Positions 24,815-34,180 of a DNA stretch of 64,000 nucleotides are shown piece by piece. The translations under genes and the position numbers were made by a program. The stretch spans positions 62,001 to 126,000 of the forward strand of contig CAWADH010000003.1 of assembly GCA_963780795.1 (NCBI GenBank). Reading direction: 5' to 3'. A model generated the notes under the pieces. The model saw only the letters and a program-made list of their open reading frames with translations, was not told where the DNA came from and made no database searches. Source of the stretch: DATJGR01 sp963780795 (GTDB lineage Bacteria; Pseudomonadota; Gammaproteobacteria; Pseudomonadales; Azotimanducaceae). Position 1 is the stretch's first letter. Every line of letters starts with the position of its first letter.

Positions 24815-25483
24815 ATGTCGAACACGTTACCGCTCTCCCCCGACGAGCTACTCACCACCACGCGTGCCGTGCGCAAGCGTCTGGACTTCGATCGTCCGGT
24901 CAGCCTCGCGCTGATCAAAGAGTGTCTCGAGATCGCGCTGCAGGCGCCGACTGGTTCCAACGCGCAGGGCTGGCAGTGGATGGTGGTGCAGGATCCGGCG
25001 AAGCGGCTCGCACTCGCGGAGCTGTATCGGAAGGCATGGGCGATCTATCCGTCGATGGCGGCGTCCGCACACCAGGTCCACAAGGCCGATCCATCGATGC
25101 AGCAGGTTCAGGAGCGCGTCGTTTCGTCCGCCGAGTACCTCGCCAACAATCTCGAAAAGGCGCCGGTATTCGTGATCCCCTGCATCAGCGGGCGCGTCGA
25201 GAACATTCCGGCCCCGATGGGCGTCGTCGCGCAGGCGAGCACGTATGGCTCGATTCTGCCGGCCGCATGGAGCTTCATGCTGGCCGCCCGGGCGCGCGGC
25301 CTGGGCACCGCGTGGACCACGCTGCACCTGATGCACGAAGCGGAAGCCGCTCGGATCCTCGGCATCCCGTTCAACGACATCACCCAATGCGCGCTGATTC
25401 CTGTCGCATACACAAAAGGCACGAACTTCAGCGCCGGACCGCGTAAAGCGCTCGACCCCGTGCTGCACGTCGATCGCTGGTAG
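24815..25483 (+). CDS. Nitroreductase family protein
   Basis: The 222-residue FMN protein shows the nitroreductase pattern: TRAVRKRLDFDRPV near residue 18, LQAPTGSNAQGWQWMVVQD near 45, and AWSFMLAARARGLGTAWTT near 150. Members reduce nitro groups, quinones or enones with NAD(P)H, and some act in ring dehydrogenation. AAAGG lies upstream of the ATG. It continues the plus-strand operon 71 bases after the SDR gene and precedes the ThuA gene by 15 bases. Confidence 0.9.
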   Translation: MSNTLPLSPDELLTTTRAVRKRLDFDRPVSLALIKECLEIALQAPTGSNAQGWQWMVVQDPAKRLALAELYRKAWAIYPSMAASAHQVHKADPSMQQVQERVVSSAEYLANNLEKAPVFVIPCISGRVENIPAPMGVVAQASTYGSILPAAWSFMLAARARGLGTAWTTLHLMHEAEAARILGIPFNDITQCALIPVAYTKGTNFSAGPRKALDPVLHVDRW

Positions 25484-25498
25484 CGCTTGGAGGAGCCG

Positions 25499-26338
25499 AT
25501 GCCCGATTCGCTATCGGTGCTGATCGTGTCGAAAGGGCACGATTTCGATCACAACGCGTTTCTGGCGATGTTCGCCGCGATGAAAGGCGTGACGACGACG
25601 CTGGTGCAGCAGCCCGCAGCTCGAGTGGTGTTGGCACCGCAGCACATCAGCGCTTACGACTGCGTGCTGTTCTACGACATGAGCGGTATCCCGGGCATCG
25701 GTCTGCTTCACGATGGCGCGGACAACACAGGAATTCCGCCGCCGGCATACCGCGACGCCATCGAAGCGATGCTCGAGCTCGGCACCGGCATCGTGATGCT
25801 GAACCACGCGACCGTGTCGTGGCCGCTGTGGCCGCTGTGGCGGCAGATCTCCGGCTCGTCGTTCATGTTGCGTCGCGGCCAGCTCGACGGCGTAGACACA
25901 CCGGGATCCGGCTACCGCGGCGGACATGGGCCGCTGCCGAATCCCACCGTGCGCCTGATACCCGCATGCAGGCACCCCGTTCTCGAGGGGCTCGAAGACG
26001 GCTTCGAGATCACCGACGAAATCTATCTGAAGACCGCCGGCTTCGAATCACGCGTTCTGCCGCTGTTGCGCGGTCAGTACGAGTTCGTCGCCAACAACTT
26101 CACTCCGCCGCCACTCGCGCCGCCGCAGGAACAGGCGGCGTGGAACCACCCGCCCGGCAGCGATCTGATCGTCTGGGCGAACGCGGCGAAATCGAGCCCG
26201 GTGGTCGTCTCCGACGTAGGTGACGGGCCGCAGGCCTTCGCGAATCCCGGCTTTCGCCGCCTGCTTCACAACGCGCTGCGCTGGGTGGCATCTGACGATG
26301 CGCGGGCGTGGGCCCGCGCCCGAACGACGGGAACTTAG
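25499..26338 (+). CDS. ThuA-domain protein
   Basis: The 279-residue protein has a ThuA/glutamine-amidotransferase-like fold: SVLIVSKGHDFDHNAF at the N-terminus, ISAYDCVLFYDMSG, then GTGIVMLNHATVSWPLW. ThuA proteins are associated with sugar and keto-sugar metabolism, though functions vary. The ATG at 25499 has GGAGGAG upstream, better than the in-frame TTG at 25487. Its TAG stop overlaps the TAA stop of the convergent P450 gene. It has no signal peptide. Confidence 0.83.
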   Translation: MPDSLSVLIVSKGHDFDHNAFLAMFAAMKGVTTTLVQQPAARVVLAPQHISAYDCVLFYDMSGIPGIGLLHDGADNTGIPPPAYRDAIEAMLELGTGIVMLNHATVSWPLWPLWRQISGSSFMLRRGQLDGVDTPGSGYRGGHGPLPNPTVRLIPACRHPVLEGLEDGFEITDEIYLKTAGFESRVLPLLRGQYEFVANNFTPPPLAPPQEQAAWNHPPGSDLIVWANAAKSSPVVVSDVGDGPQAFANPGFRRLLHNALRWVASDDARAWARARTTGT

Positions 26339-27657
26339 CCCACCCTCTCGAAGCGCAGCTTCAACTCCAGCGTGCCCAGCATGATGCCAGGCTGGTGCAG
26401 GAAGGTGTTGCCCGGTGCGTACTCGATACTTCCCAGACGATCGAACAGGCGCGTCCACGCGATGGTCTGTTCGAGCCGTGAAATGCCGGCGCCGGGGCAC
26501 ACGCGCGGCCCGGCCGAAAATGTCAGATGGCGGCTCACCGCTTTGCGGTCGAGTTGCAGTTCGTGCGGACATTCGAATTCGTCGGCATCGATGTTCGCCG
26601 CGGCCCAGCGCAGATGCAGCAACGAACCGGCCGGAACCGTCACACCCTGGAACACTTCGTCCTGGCTCGTGATTCGCGTCGACAATCCCTGCGTCGGCGC
26701 GCGCAACCGCATGCCCTCCTCGATGAAGTGGCGCACCCTCTCGCGATCGTTCTTCACGGCGTCGAACACCCCGGGCCGCTCGCACAATAGCTGCGCCTGT
26801 TCTTCGAGCGCGTACTGCGTCGTTTCGAGCCCGCCGATGATCATCGCGTAGACGATGCCGTTGATCTCGAGATCGGTCAGCCTTCTCCCCAGCGCCGCGT
26901 AGTCAACCTGCGCCAGGAAGCTGATCATGTCGTCCTTCGGCTGCCTGCGCTTGGCCTGCACCTGATCGTTCACGTATTCCTTGAAGCCGTCGAGCAGCTT
27001 GAACTGCTCGATGGTCTGCTCTTTCGTCAGCAGGTTGCGGTGGCCGCGGCCGTACACGAACGCCTTCACCTGCGCGGTGCCCCACTCCGCGAGTCGCGGA
27101 ATGTCCTCGCGCGGAAATCCGAGCACGTTCGCCATCACCCGCTGCGGCAGCGGCCGCGCGAATTCGGATATGAACTCGACCTCGCCGCGATCGATCCACG
27201 CATCGATGAGTTCGTCCACGCAGCGCGTGATCATCTCTGTATGGCGGCCGGCGCCGGGCCCAACCCACGGATCGGTCAGTTCCTGCCGGTGCGCGCGCCA
27301 GAGTTCGATCGTTGGACGCAGCGTCAGCATCGAGGCGATCATCGCATTCGTCTGCGGCAGCTGCTCCGGGGGCAAGCCGGTTTGTTTCAATTGATCCACC
27401 GCCAGGGACAGCGTCGGCGGAAACCGGACGGGATCGCGCACGACAGCGGCGATATCCGCGTACTTCGTCAGGATGAATCCGTCGCTGCCGGGCGTCGGAC
27501 CTTCACCCGGCAGACGCAATACCGGCGCTTCACGATGCAGGATCTCGTACGCCTCGTACCAGTGTTCCTGCGCGCCCGGCGAAAACAGGTCGACGTCTTC
27601 CAGGTGCATCGGGCAGCGCATCGCGCTCAGCGCGTGGTTCGGCGTTTTCGCGTTCAT
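26335..27657 (-). CDS. Cytochrome P450
   Basis: The 440-residue bacterial class I P450 has the I-helix oxygen-binding region GGLETTQYALEEQ (Thr conserved), an ExxR-type EEGMRLRAP and the heme loop FSAGPRVCPGAG with Cys387 as ligand. It would need ferredoxin and ferredoxin reductase, none of which is in the window. The ATG overlaps the stop of a VOC-protein gene (ATGA at 27657-27654), so the pair is coupled. The substrate is unknown; context suggests hydroxylation of a hydrophobic compound. Confidence 0.94.
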   Translation of the reverse strand: MNAKTPNHALSAMRCPMHLEDVDLFSPGAQEHWYEAYEILHREAPVLRLPGEGPTPGSDGFILTKYADIAAVVRDPVRFPPTLSLAVDQLKQTGLPPEQLPQTNAMIASMLTLRPTIELWRAHRQELTDPWVGPGAGRHTEMITRCVDELIDAWIDRGEVEFISEFARPLPQRVMANVLGFPREDIPRLAEWGTAQVKAFVYGRGHRNLLTKEQTIEQFKLLDGFKEYVNDQVQAKRRQPKDDMISFLAQVDYAALGRRLTDLEINGIVYAMIIGGLETTQYALEEQAQLLCERPGVFDAVKNDRERVRHFIEEGMRLRAPTQGLSTRITSQDEVFQGVTVPAGSLLHLRWAAANIDADEFECPHELQLDRKAVSRHLTFSAGPRVCPGAGISRLEQTIAWTRLFDRLGSIEYAPGNTFLHQPGIMLGTLELKLRFERVG

Positions 27658-28181
27658 AGCATCCTCACTGGATTACTACCGTCCCAGCAGACCGAGGCTT
27701 TACGAACGAACTCGTAGAAGCCGCGAATTGCATCGTCATCCTGATACAGCTCCAGATAGTGACCCATCTCGGCGTTCGCGTCGGCAAACGCGAAGCGGAT
27801 ACCGCTGTTCGTAGCCGCCGTCATCGCGGTGGCGATACCGAGCCGGCTCAGCCGTTGTAGCTCCGCATCGATGTCGGTGGCGAAGTAGGCCATATGATGC
27901 AGACCGTATCCACGATCGTTGAATATCGACGGCGTGCGACAGTTCTGCTGCACGAGTTCAACCATCGTCTTGCCGTGCCAACCATATGCCGATGTGTGGT
28001 CGAGCCGACTCGTTTGCCCGCGCACCACCACTTCCGTTAGCGCGATGTGCTCGGCCACGAAGAACGGGCCGGCGCCGAAACGCTGCACCCACAGCGCGGC
28101 CGCGGCGTTGACGTCGGCGACGTAGTACGCGGTCTGTACGAACTGGTGGCCTTGTGAGCTGCGTTCGTCGAAATCAATCAT
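27654..28181 (-). CDS. VOC (glyoxalase/dioxygenase-fold) family protein
   Basis: The 175-residue protein is a VOC-fold metalloenzyme relative: FVQTAYYVADVNAAA at the start, FGAGPFFVAEH and the mid-domain GLHHMAYFATDIDAEL, with a C-terminal EMGHYLELYQ giving the last metal-ligand region. It is clearly paralogous to the VOC protein at 32172 (shared FGAGPF-VA-H and RG segments) and, like it, neighbours a P450 gene. The ATG at 28181 was chosen over upstream in-frame codons that give Arg-rich leader. Confidence 0.85.
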   Translation of the reverse strand: MIDFDERSSQGHQFVQTAYYVADVNAAAALWVQRFGAGPFFVAEHIALTEVVVRGQTSRLDHTSAYGWHGKTMVELVQQNCRTPSIFNDRGYGLHHMAYFATDIDAELQRLSRLGIATAMTAATNSGIRFAFADANAEMGHYLELYQDDDAIRGFYEFVRKASVCWDGSNPVRML

Positions 28182-28306
28182 CTGCGAGCAGAATGTCCGG
28201 GACGCGAAAGTATGACGTGCGTTACGGCCGCTCGGCGATACCGTCGCCGCGCTTGACGCGCAGCGCGACGCCTGGGACGGTCTGCCCACTGCCACAGGAG
28301 AGCCGG

Positions 28307-28714
28307 ATGAACGCATTGAGAGGTGTCGTCGTAAACGAGTCGGCCTGCCCACTGGAAGGATGGGACGACGCGATTCGCGGCAGGATCGTCTGGCGCACGC
28401 TGTTCAGCGGCGATCGCACGCCGACCGCGCAGATGACACTCGGAGTGACGGACGTCGGACCCGGCCAGCCGAGTCCGTTCCTGCCGCATCGTCACGCGCA
28501 GGCCGAGATCTACTACGTTCTGTCGGGCGAAGGCGTCGTCAGCATCGACGGCGTCGAACACGCGCTGCGCGCCGGATCGAGCGTGTTCATCCCCGGTGAC
28601 GTCTGGCATGGCGCGCGCAACACCGGTACGCAGGTGCTGCGCTTGCTGTACGTATTCGCGACCGACTCGTTTTCCGACGTCAACTACGTCTTCCCCGATA
28701 AGGAACAAGCATGA
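28307..28714 (+). CDS. Single-domain cupin protein
   Basis: The 135-residue protein is one cupin barrel: LPHRHAQAEIYYVLSGEG gives the first metal-binding motif (His, His, Glu) and FIPGDVWHGARNTG gives the second. AGGAGAG lies upstream of the ATG at 28307. Its stop overlaps the next start (ATGA). Cupins of this size include dioxygenases, isomerases and sensors; no specific activity can be assigned. Confidence 0.85.
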   Translation: MNALRGVVVNESACPLEGWDDAIRGRIVWRTLFSGDRTPTAQMTLGVTDVGPGQPSPFLPHRHAQAEIYYVLSGEGVVSIDGVEHALRAGSSVFIPGDVWHGARNTGTQVLRLLYVFATDSFSDVNYVFPDKEQA

Positions 28715-29232
28715 GCAACCCGGCCGACCTCGACGCGCTGCTGGCGAAGGAAGACATTCGCACGCTGTCACGGCAATACATGCGCGGTCTGGACCGGCTC
28801 GACCCGGATCTGCTGCGATCGGTGTTTTTCGACGACGCGCAGGTCGACTACGGCTTCTATCGCGGCTCAGCACGACAGTTCGTCGCGTTCGCGATGCGCG
28901 CGTTGCGGGATCACCCTGCGAACCACCACTTCATCGGCCAGATGTCGATCGATCTGGAAGGCGACGTTGCGTTCGGCGAGATCTACTTCCAGGCATTCCA
29001 TCGCCTCGTCGAGGACGGTGCGGAGAAAGACCTGTTCATTGCGGGTCGATACATCGACCGCTACGAACGGCGCAACGGCATCTGGAAAATCGCGTTCCGC
29101 GCGGAAGTGAACGACTGGACTCGCACGGACGCAGCCGCCGACGATTTCTTCCGCAGCGCGCCGGAGGCGTTGCGTGGCGCGCGGGGCGCCGCCGATCTGT
29201 CGAGCCGGCGCGACGAACTGCGACAGCGGTGA
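28711..29232 (+). CDS. SnoaL-like/NTF2-fold protein
   Basis: The 173-residue product is an NTF2-fold protein of the SnoaL-like/scytalone-dehydratase-type group: DIRTLSRQYMRGLDRLDPDLL near residue 15 and AGRYIDRYERRNGIWKIAFR near 110, a signature shared with the genes at 29243 and 35162. Members include dehydratases, dehydrochlorinases and isomerases that use a conserved His/Asp pair. It is coupled to the cupin gene by an ATGA overlap. Confidence 0.85.
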   Translation: MSNPADLDALLAKEDIRTLSRQYMRGLDRLDPDLLRSVFFDDAQVDYGFYRGSARQFVAFAMRALRDHPANHHFIGQMSIDLEGDVAFGEIYFQAFHRLVEDGAEKDLFIAGRYIDRYERRNGIWKIAFRAEVNDWTRTDAAADDFFRSAPEALRGARGAADLSSRRDELRQR

Positions 29233-29242
29233 CGGCGGTTCA

Positions 29243-29734
29243 TCAACGTCGGTACGACGCGTCCGCCCGGCTGCGGCTGCCCTGCTGGAACGACTCGCTC
29301 GGGTACTCCGCCGTGATCGGCTCGATCTTGCTCCAATCGTGAATGACCTGCCGGTGCGTGATACGCCATTCGCCGGCGCGATTCTCGAAGCGGTCGACGT
29401 AGCGGCCGCCGAAGGTCTCGAGGATGAGTTGTCCATCGCGGCGCAGCTTGTGCCGCGCCAGCACGTAACTCTCGACGAACGCGGTCGCGTCGTGAAATTC
29501 GATCGTCACCTGCTGCATTGCGTGCTGCGTGGCGAGCGCGTGCGCGTTTAACGCCTTCACGACGAATGGTGCAAACGCCGGGCCGCTGCCTTTATAGACG
29601 CCGTGATCGTCGGTTGCGTCCGGCCAATACACGTCGCGGATCAACGCTTCATCGCCACGGTCGACACCGCGGCAGTATTGCGTCAGCACGCGATGGATCG
29701 CCGCCTCGTCGAGCAGTCGCCGCATCTCGTCCAT
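29243..29734 (-). CDS. SnoaL-like/NTF2-fold protein
   Basis: This 163-residue paralogue of the proteins at 28711 and 35162 reads AIHRVLTQYCRGVDRGDEALI near residue 12 and FGGRYVDRFENRAGEWRITHR near 108. GGAGGTGAGCG upstream of the ATG is a strong ribosome-binding site. It converges on the 28711 gene and diverges from the Rieske oxygenase gene at 29889. Dehydratase or isomerase activity is likely; substrate unknown. Confidence 0.85.
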   Translation of the reverse strand: MDEMRRLLDEAAIHRVLTQYCRGVDRGDEALIRDVYWPDATDDHGVYKGSGPAFAPFVVKALNAHALATQHAMQQVTIEFHDATAFVESYVLARHKLRRDGQLILETFGGRYVDRFENRAGEWRITHRQVIHDWSKIEPITAEYPSESFQQGSRSRADASYRR

Positions 29735-29888
29735 CGCTCACCTCCATGAAATTCCCACCCGGCTGCGATCATAAACGGCGCGCGACACGTTGTCGTTTGC
29801 ATGTCGAGGGCTGCGTCAGGCATCGTGTAGCGGAGCCGCTAACAGGCGACGTTAGCTGCGTTGTGAAGTACTCCGACGAGGATTCGGC

Positions 29889-31265
29889 ATGGCATACGAC
29901 CTGACCCAACCCGGCGATCCCGCGCTTCCGCCCGGCGCTGCGCGCTGCCCCGGGCCAAGCACTAAGGACATCATCATGCGCGACGTCGGTGGCGCACCTG
30001 CCGCTTTGACGACCGAGTCATACGCATTTCTCGGCGACGCCGACATTCCGTTTTCACGCTATACGTCGCAGCCCTTCTACGACGCAGAGATCGAGCGCAT
30101 GTGGTCGCGCACGTGGCAGTGGGCGTGCCGCGAGGAACACATTCCGAACGCGGGCGACTACGTCGTCTACGACGTCGGTCCCTATTCGGTGCTGGTGATC
30201 AGAACGACGGGCAGCAACATCAAGGCATTCGTGAACGCGTGTCCACACCGCGGCATGCAGTTCTGCGAAGCGGGCTCGAGCGGCACCGGCAAACAGTTCC
30301 TGCGCTGCCCGTTTCACGGCATGTCGTGGCATCTCGACGGTTCGTTGCGGGAAATCCCGTGTCGCTGGGACTTTCCGCACGTCGACGACGCAACGTTCCG
30401 CCTGACGGAAGTGCAAAGCGGCACGTGGGGCGGCTTCGTGTTCGTCAACCTCGATCCCGGCGCGCCGGCGCTCACCGACTATCTCGAAGTGCTGCCCGAG
30501 CACTTCGCCGACTGGCGGCTGGAAGACCGCTACGTCAGCCTGCACATGGAGAAGATCCTGCCCGGCAACTGGAAGATGGTCGTCGAGGGTTTCCTCGAAG
30601 CGTTTCACGTGCTCGCGACACATCCCGAAGGGCTGCGCACCGCCGGCGACGCCAACGCGCAGTACGACATCTTCGGCCGCAACGTCTCGCGCTTCGTGCA
30701 CACGATCGGCTATCCGAGTCCGCACCTGCGCAAGCAGCCGAGCGAAGCGGAACTGTTCGCCGCACTCGGCCATAACCCGAAGGACCTGCCCGCAGGCGTC
30801 GGCGCGCGGCAGCGCCACGCCGAACTGACGCGCGAGCGGCTCGGGCGACGCATGGACGTCGACCTGAGCGCAGTCAGCACGAGCCAGCTGCTCGATTCGA
30901 TCGAATACTTCGTTTTTCCGAACGCGTGCTTTTTCCCGGGCATCAACATCCCGCTCGTGTATCGCTTCAGACCGCTCGACGTCGATCACACGCTGCACGA
31001 AATCCTGTTGCTGCAACCGGTGCCGGCGCACGGCCCTCGCCCGGCGCCCGCGCCGGTGATCAAACTCGGCATCGACGACTCGTACACCACGGTACCCGCA
31101 TTCGCTGCCACAGGTCTTGCGTACGTGCTGGATCAGGACACCGAGAATTTCAAACGCCAGCGGGCCGGCATCAAGGCATCGCGCAAGGCCGGGCAAACGC
31201 TCGGCAACTATCAGGAGTCGCGGATCCGGCGCCTGCACATGACGCTGGACGATTACTTGCGTTAA
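29889..31265 (+). CDS. Rieske non-heme iron oxygenase, alpha subunit
   Basis: The 458-residue protein has Rieske ligands C118-P-H120 (NACPHRG) and C140-x2-H143 (CPFHG), a WGGFVFVNLDP signature and the iron-site helix EAFHVLATHPEG with a late Asp (LDQDTEN). It is a paralogue of the oxygenase at 19013. GAGGA precedes ATG 29889, but ATG 29976 also has a good site (AAGGA) and gives a start closer to the domain. No reductase, ferredoxin or beta subunit gene adjoins it. Confidence 0.93.
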   Translation: MAYDLTQPGDPALPPGAARCPGPSTKDIIMRDVGGAPAALTTESYAFLGDADIPFSRYTSQPFYDAEIERMWSRTWQWACREEHIPNAGDYVVYDVGPYSVLVIRTTGSNIKAFVNACPHRGMQFCEAGSSGTGKQFLRCPFHGMSWHLDGSLREIPCRWDFPHVDDATFRLTEVQSGTWGGFVFVNLDPGAPALTDYLEVLPEHFADWRLEDRYVSLHMEKILPGNWKMVVEGFLEAFHVLATHPEGLRTAGDANAQYDIFGRNVSRFVHTIGYPSPHLRKQPSEAELFAALGHNPKDLPAGVGARQRHAELTRERLGRRMDVDLSAVSTSQLLDSIEYFVFPNACFFPGINIPLVYRFRPLDVDHTLHEILLLQPVPAHGPRPAPAPVIKLGIDDSYTTVPAFAATGLAYVLDQDTENFKRQRAGIKASRKAGQTLGNYQESRIRRLHMTLDDYLR

Positions 31266-31329
31266 CCGCACCACGATAGCGTCGTTAGGCTATGCTGGGC
31301 TCACACTGAAACAGCACTGGGGAGAGGAC

Positions 31330-32163
31330 ATGACAGGACGATTGGAAGGAAAGGTTGCCGCGATCACCGGCGCCGCGAGCGGATTCGGCGCGGCGACCGC
31401 GCGGCGGTTCGTCACCGAAGGCTGCAGGGTCGTGTTGGGAGACATTCAACTGGAGTCCGGCGCCGCACTCGCGAAGGAACTCGGCCACGCCGCCGTATTC
31501 GTCCAGTGCAACGTAACCAACGAGTTGCACATCGCCGGGCTGGTCGACCGCGCCGTCAACGAGTTCGGCACACTGGATATCATGTTCAACAACGCAGGCA
31601 TCGTCGGCGCAGTCGGCCCGATCGCGACGACACCGGCCGACGAATGGTCGGCGACGCTCGACGTGCTGCTCAACGGCGTGTTCTACGGCATGAAACACGC
31701 GGCGCGCGTGATGCAGCCGCGCATGAAGGGCTCGATCATCAGCATGGCGAGCACCGCGGGCATCATGGGCGGCCTCGGCCCGCACGCGTACTGCGCGGCG
31801 AAGCACGCGGTCGTCGGGCTCACCAAAAACGTCGGCGCAGAACTGTGCCGCTACGGCATCCGTGTGAACGCGATCGCACCGGCCGGTATGGCGACCGCGA
31901 TGGTCGCGAACCTGTCGGGGGACCACACCGCGATCGAAGCCACCAAACGCGCACTGGCGAAGACTTCGCCGCTGCTCGATCGGCCCGGTGTCGCCGAAGA
32001 CGTCGCCAACGCCGCGCTGTGGCTCGCCAGCGACGAGTCGGGCTACACGAACGGTCACACGCTGACGACCGACGCCGGCACGACGACCGGCGCAACCGCG
32101 AACAATCCACCGTTCGACAAGTACCGGCCGATGTACCGCGAAGCGGGCAGAACCGGACTCTGA
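31330..32163 (+). CDS. SDR family oxidoreductase
   Basis: The 277-residue classical SDR has TGAASGFG, an Asp after strand two (GDIQLES) favouring NAD, NNAG, SMASTAGIMGG and YCAAK. GGGAGAGG precedes the ATG. It lies 64 bases after the Rieske gene and may oxidise its diol or alcohol product; this is inference from position and family (similar SDRs serve as dihydrodiol or hydroxysteroid dehydrogenases). Confidence 0.9.
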   Translation: MTGRLEGKVAAITGAASGFGAATARRFVTEGCRVVLGDIQLESGAALAKELGHAAVFVQCNVTNELHIAGLVDRAVNEFGTLDIMFNNAGIVGAVGPIATTPADEWSATLDVLLNGVFYGMKHAARVMQPRMKGSIISMASTAGIMGGLGPHAYCAAKHAVVGLTKNVGAELCRYGIRVNAIAPAGMATAMVANLSGDHTAIEATKRALAKTSPLLDRPGVAEDVANAALWLASDESGYTNGHTLTTDAGTTTGATANNPPFDKYRPMYREAGRTGL

Positions 32164-32171
32164 CCCGGCGC

Positions 32172-32699
32172 TCAGCGCCGCCGCACGATCGGATCGTCGC
32201 CCGGTGTGAACAGTTCATGCGCGCGCCGCCACGTTGCGAACGCGCCGAGGATGTGCGGCGGATCGCCGTGGAGTTCCGTGAAGCAGCCGTTGACCTGACG
32301 CGTGTCGAAATACGCGGCGTTGACGTTGTCGGCCCACAGTTCGCACGCAATCTCGAAACCCATGTCGAGCCACCGCTGTCGCTCTGCTGTCCAGTCGTGC
32401 ACGAGAACGCCGACGTGGTGAAAGCCCTCTTCGCCCTTCCGGTACATCTCGCGATAGATCGACGGCGTGTCGTCGTGCTGCTGGATGAACTGGATCATCG
32501 TGTCGCCGAGATAGCCGAAGGCATACGACACGTCGGCTTCCTGATCGGTGCCGCGATACGTGAAGCGCTCGGTCTTGTGGTGCGGCGCGACGACGAACGG
32601 TCCGGCGCCGAACACGCGGCTCCACTGCCGGATCGAAGCGTCGAGATCGTTGACCAGATAGGCCTGCTGGAACAACGGATATCTATCGAGCACAGCCAC
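32172..32699 (-). CDS. VOC family protein
   Basis: The 175-residue VOC-fold protein shares FGAGPFVVAPH, the RG segment and TPSIYRE with the protein at 27654, marking a duplication. FHHVGVLVHDW supplies a metal-binding His region. The start is GTG at 32699 with GAGGGGAA upstream. It diverges from the P450 gene at 32832, repeating the P450-VOC pairing seen at 26335-28181. Confidence 0.85.
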   Translation of the reverse strand: MAVLDRYPLFQQAYLVNDLDASIRQWSRVFGAGPFVVAPHHKTERFTYRGTDQEADVSYAFGYLGDTMIQFIQQHDDTPSIYREMYRKGEEGFHHVGVLVHDWTAERQRWLDMGFEIACELWADNVNAAYFDTRQVNGCFTELHGDPPHILGAFATWRRAHELFTPGDDPIVRRR

Positions 32700-32831
32700 G
32701 TCGAGTTCCCCTCTTCACCCGACGAGCAGTGTCGCAACAGCGTTCGCGGAGCGCCAGACGCAAGCCGATGTCTTGCGCATCCACTGCTGTGAATGCGAGG
32801 CTCGGTTCCATAGATGCATTGGGAACCTGTG

Positions 32832-34118
32832 ATGACTGATTCTTCCAAGACCGCGCCCGCCCTGTCGGTGTTCGATTTCGCCACGATGAAACATCCTTAT
32901 CACGCGTATCGCACGCTGCGCGACAGCGATCCGGTGCATTTCGAACCGCTGCTCAACGTCAACGTCGTCACGCGCTACGACCTCGTACGCGAAGCGATCA
33001 AAGACACCGGCACGTTCTCGAGCCGCTTCGACGCGTTCCTCGGAGCGGGCCAGCAGATGATGTTCGACGCGGCACCCGACGACGTGAAGGCGCAGCTGAC
33101 GCGCATCGCCCGCGAGATGATCCCGACGCCTCCGACGATGCTGACGCTCGACGAACCCGAGCACACCCAGTTCCGCTCGCTGGTCAGCCAGCTGTTCACC
33201 GTGTCGCAGATCAAGAAGTCCGAGTCGACGGTAGCCGCGACCATCGAGGCTGCGATTGCGACGTTCATCGACGGTCCGCGCGCCGTCGACTTCATGCGCG
33301 CGTTCGCGTTCCCGGTGCCGCTGCGGATCATCTCCGAGCGCCTCGGCATTCCCGACGACGATCGCGAACTCTTCTACGCGGCGGCGACCAGCGCCGCAGG
33401 CGCGTTGCGCCTGTCGCCGATGACACCCGAAGCGATGGTGCAGCGCGCGCAACTCGCGCTCGACCTGCAGCGGTTGCTGGTGCGACTGATCGAGGCGCGT
33501 CGCGCGCAGCCGCACGAGGACATGATCACGATCCTCGCGACCAGTCGGCTCGAGGAAGCCGACCGGCCGCTGACGCACGGCGAGTGTCTGTCGATCCTCA
33601 ACCAGTTCCTGGTCGCGGGGCACGAGACGACCACCAGCGCATTCGGCTGGGGCATGTTGCTGCTTGCACGCAGTGCCGAACTGCAGGAACGCATCCGCGA
33701 CAATCCGGCGCGCATCAGGACGTTCGTCGAGGAGACGCTGCGCCTCGAATCACCCGTTCAGGGTTTGCCACGCCTCGTGACGAAGGACACCCATCTCGGC
33801 GGCTGTCCGCTGAAGGCCGGTTCGATGATCATGCTGAACTACGGCGCAGCGAACCGAGACGAACGCCAGTTCGATCGCCCCGACATCGTCGACGTCGAAC
33901 GTCCGAAAGCCGGCATGCAGCTCGCATTCGGTTCCGGCGTACACCATTGCATCGGCGCGCCGCTGGCCCGGCAGGAGCTGAACCTCGGGTTCGCTGCGCT
34001 GCTCGACCGCATGCGCGACATTTCCCTGTCGAAAACTCATCCCGAGCCGGAAGCGGAACCGAGCTTCATCCTGCGCAACGTACCGGAACTGCACATCGAG
34101 TTCGCGCCGAGCAAGTGA
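32832..34118 (+). CDS. Cytochrome P450
   Basis: The 428-residue P450 shows the I-helix AGHETTTSAFGW, an ExxR-type EETLRLESP and the heme loop FGSGVHHCIGAPLAR with Cys373. It is closer to the CYP107/CYP125-like soluble bacterial form than the P450 at 26335, which has GGLETT in place of AGHETT. ATG 32832 gives a normal N-terminus; ATG 32814 would add six residues. No electron partner is encoded nearby. Confidence 0.94.
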   Translation: MTDSSKTAPALSVFDFATMKHPYHAYRTLRDSDPVHFEPLLNVNVVTRYDLVREAIKDTGTFSSRFDAFLGAGQQMMFDAAPDDVKAQLTRIAREMIPTPPTMLTLDEPEHTQFRSLVSQLFTVSQIKKSESTVAATIEAAIATFIDGPRAVDFMRAFAFPVPLRIISERLGIPDDDRELFYAAATSAAGALRLSPMTPEAMVQRAQLALDLQRLLVRLIEARRAQPHEDMITILATSRLEEADRPLTHGECLSILNQFLVAGHETTTSAFGWGMLLLARSAELQERIRDNPARIRTFVEETLRLESPVQGLPRLVTKDTHLGGCPLKAGSMIMLNYGAANRDERQFDRPDIVDVERPKAGMQLAFGSGVHHCIGAPLARQELNLGFAALLDRMRDISLSKTHPEPEAEPSFILRNVPELHIEFAPSK

Positions 34119-34180
34119 ACACGGGCAACGCCAACGAACTGCTGGTCGGCAAGACGGGCACCTGAAGGGTCGCTTCCTGC

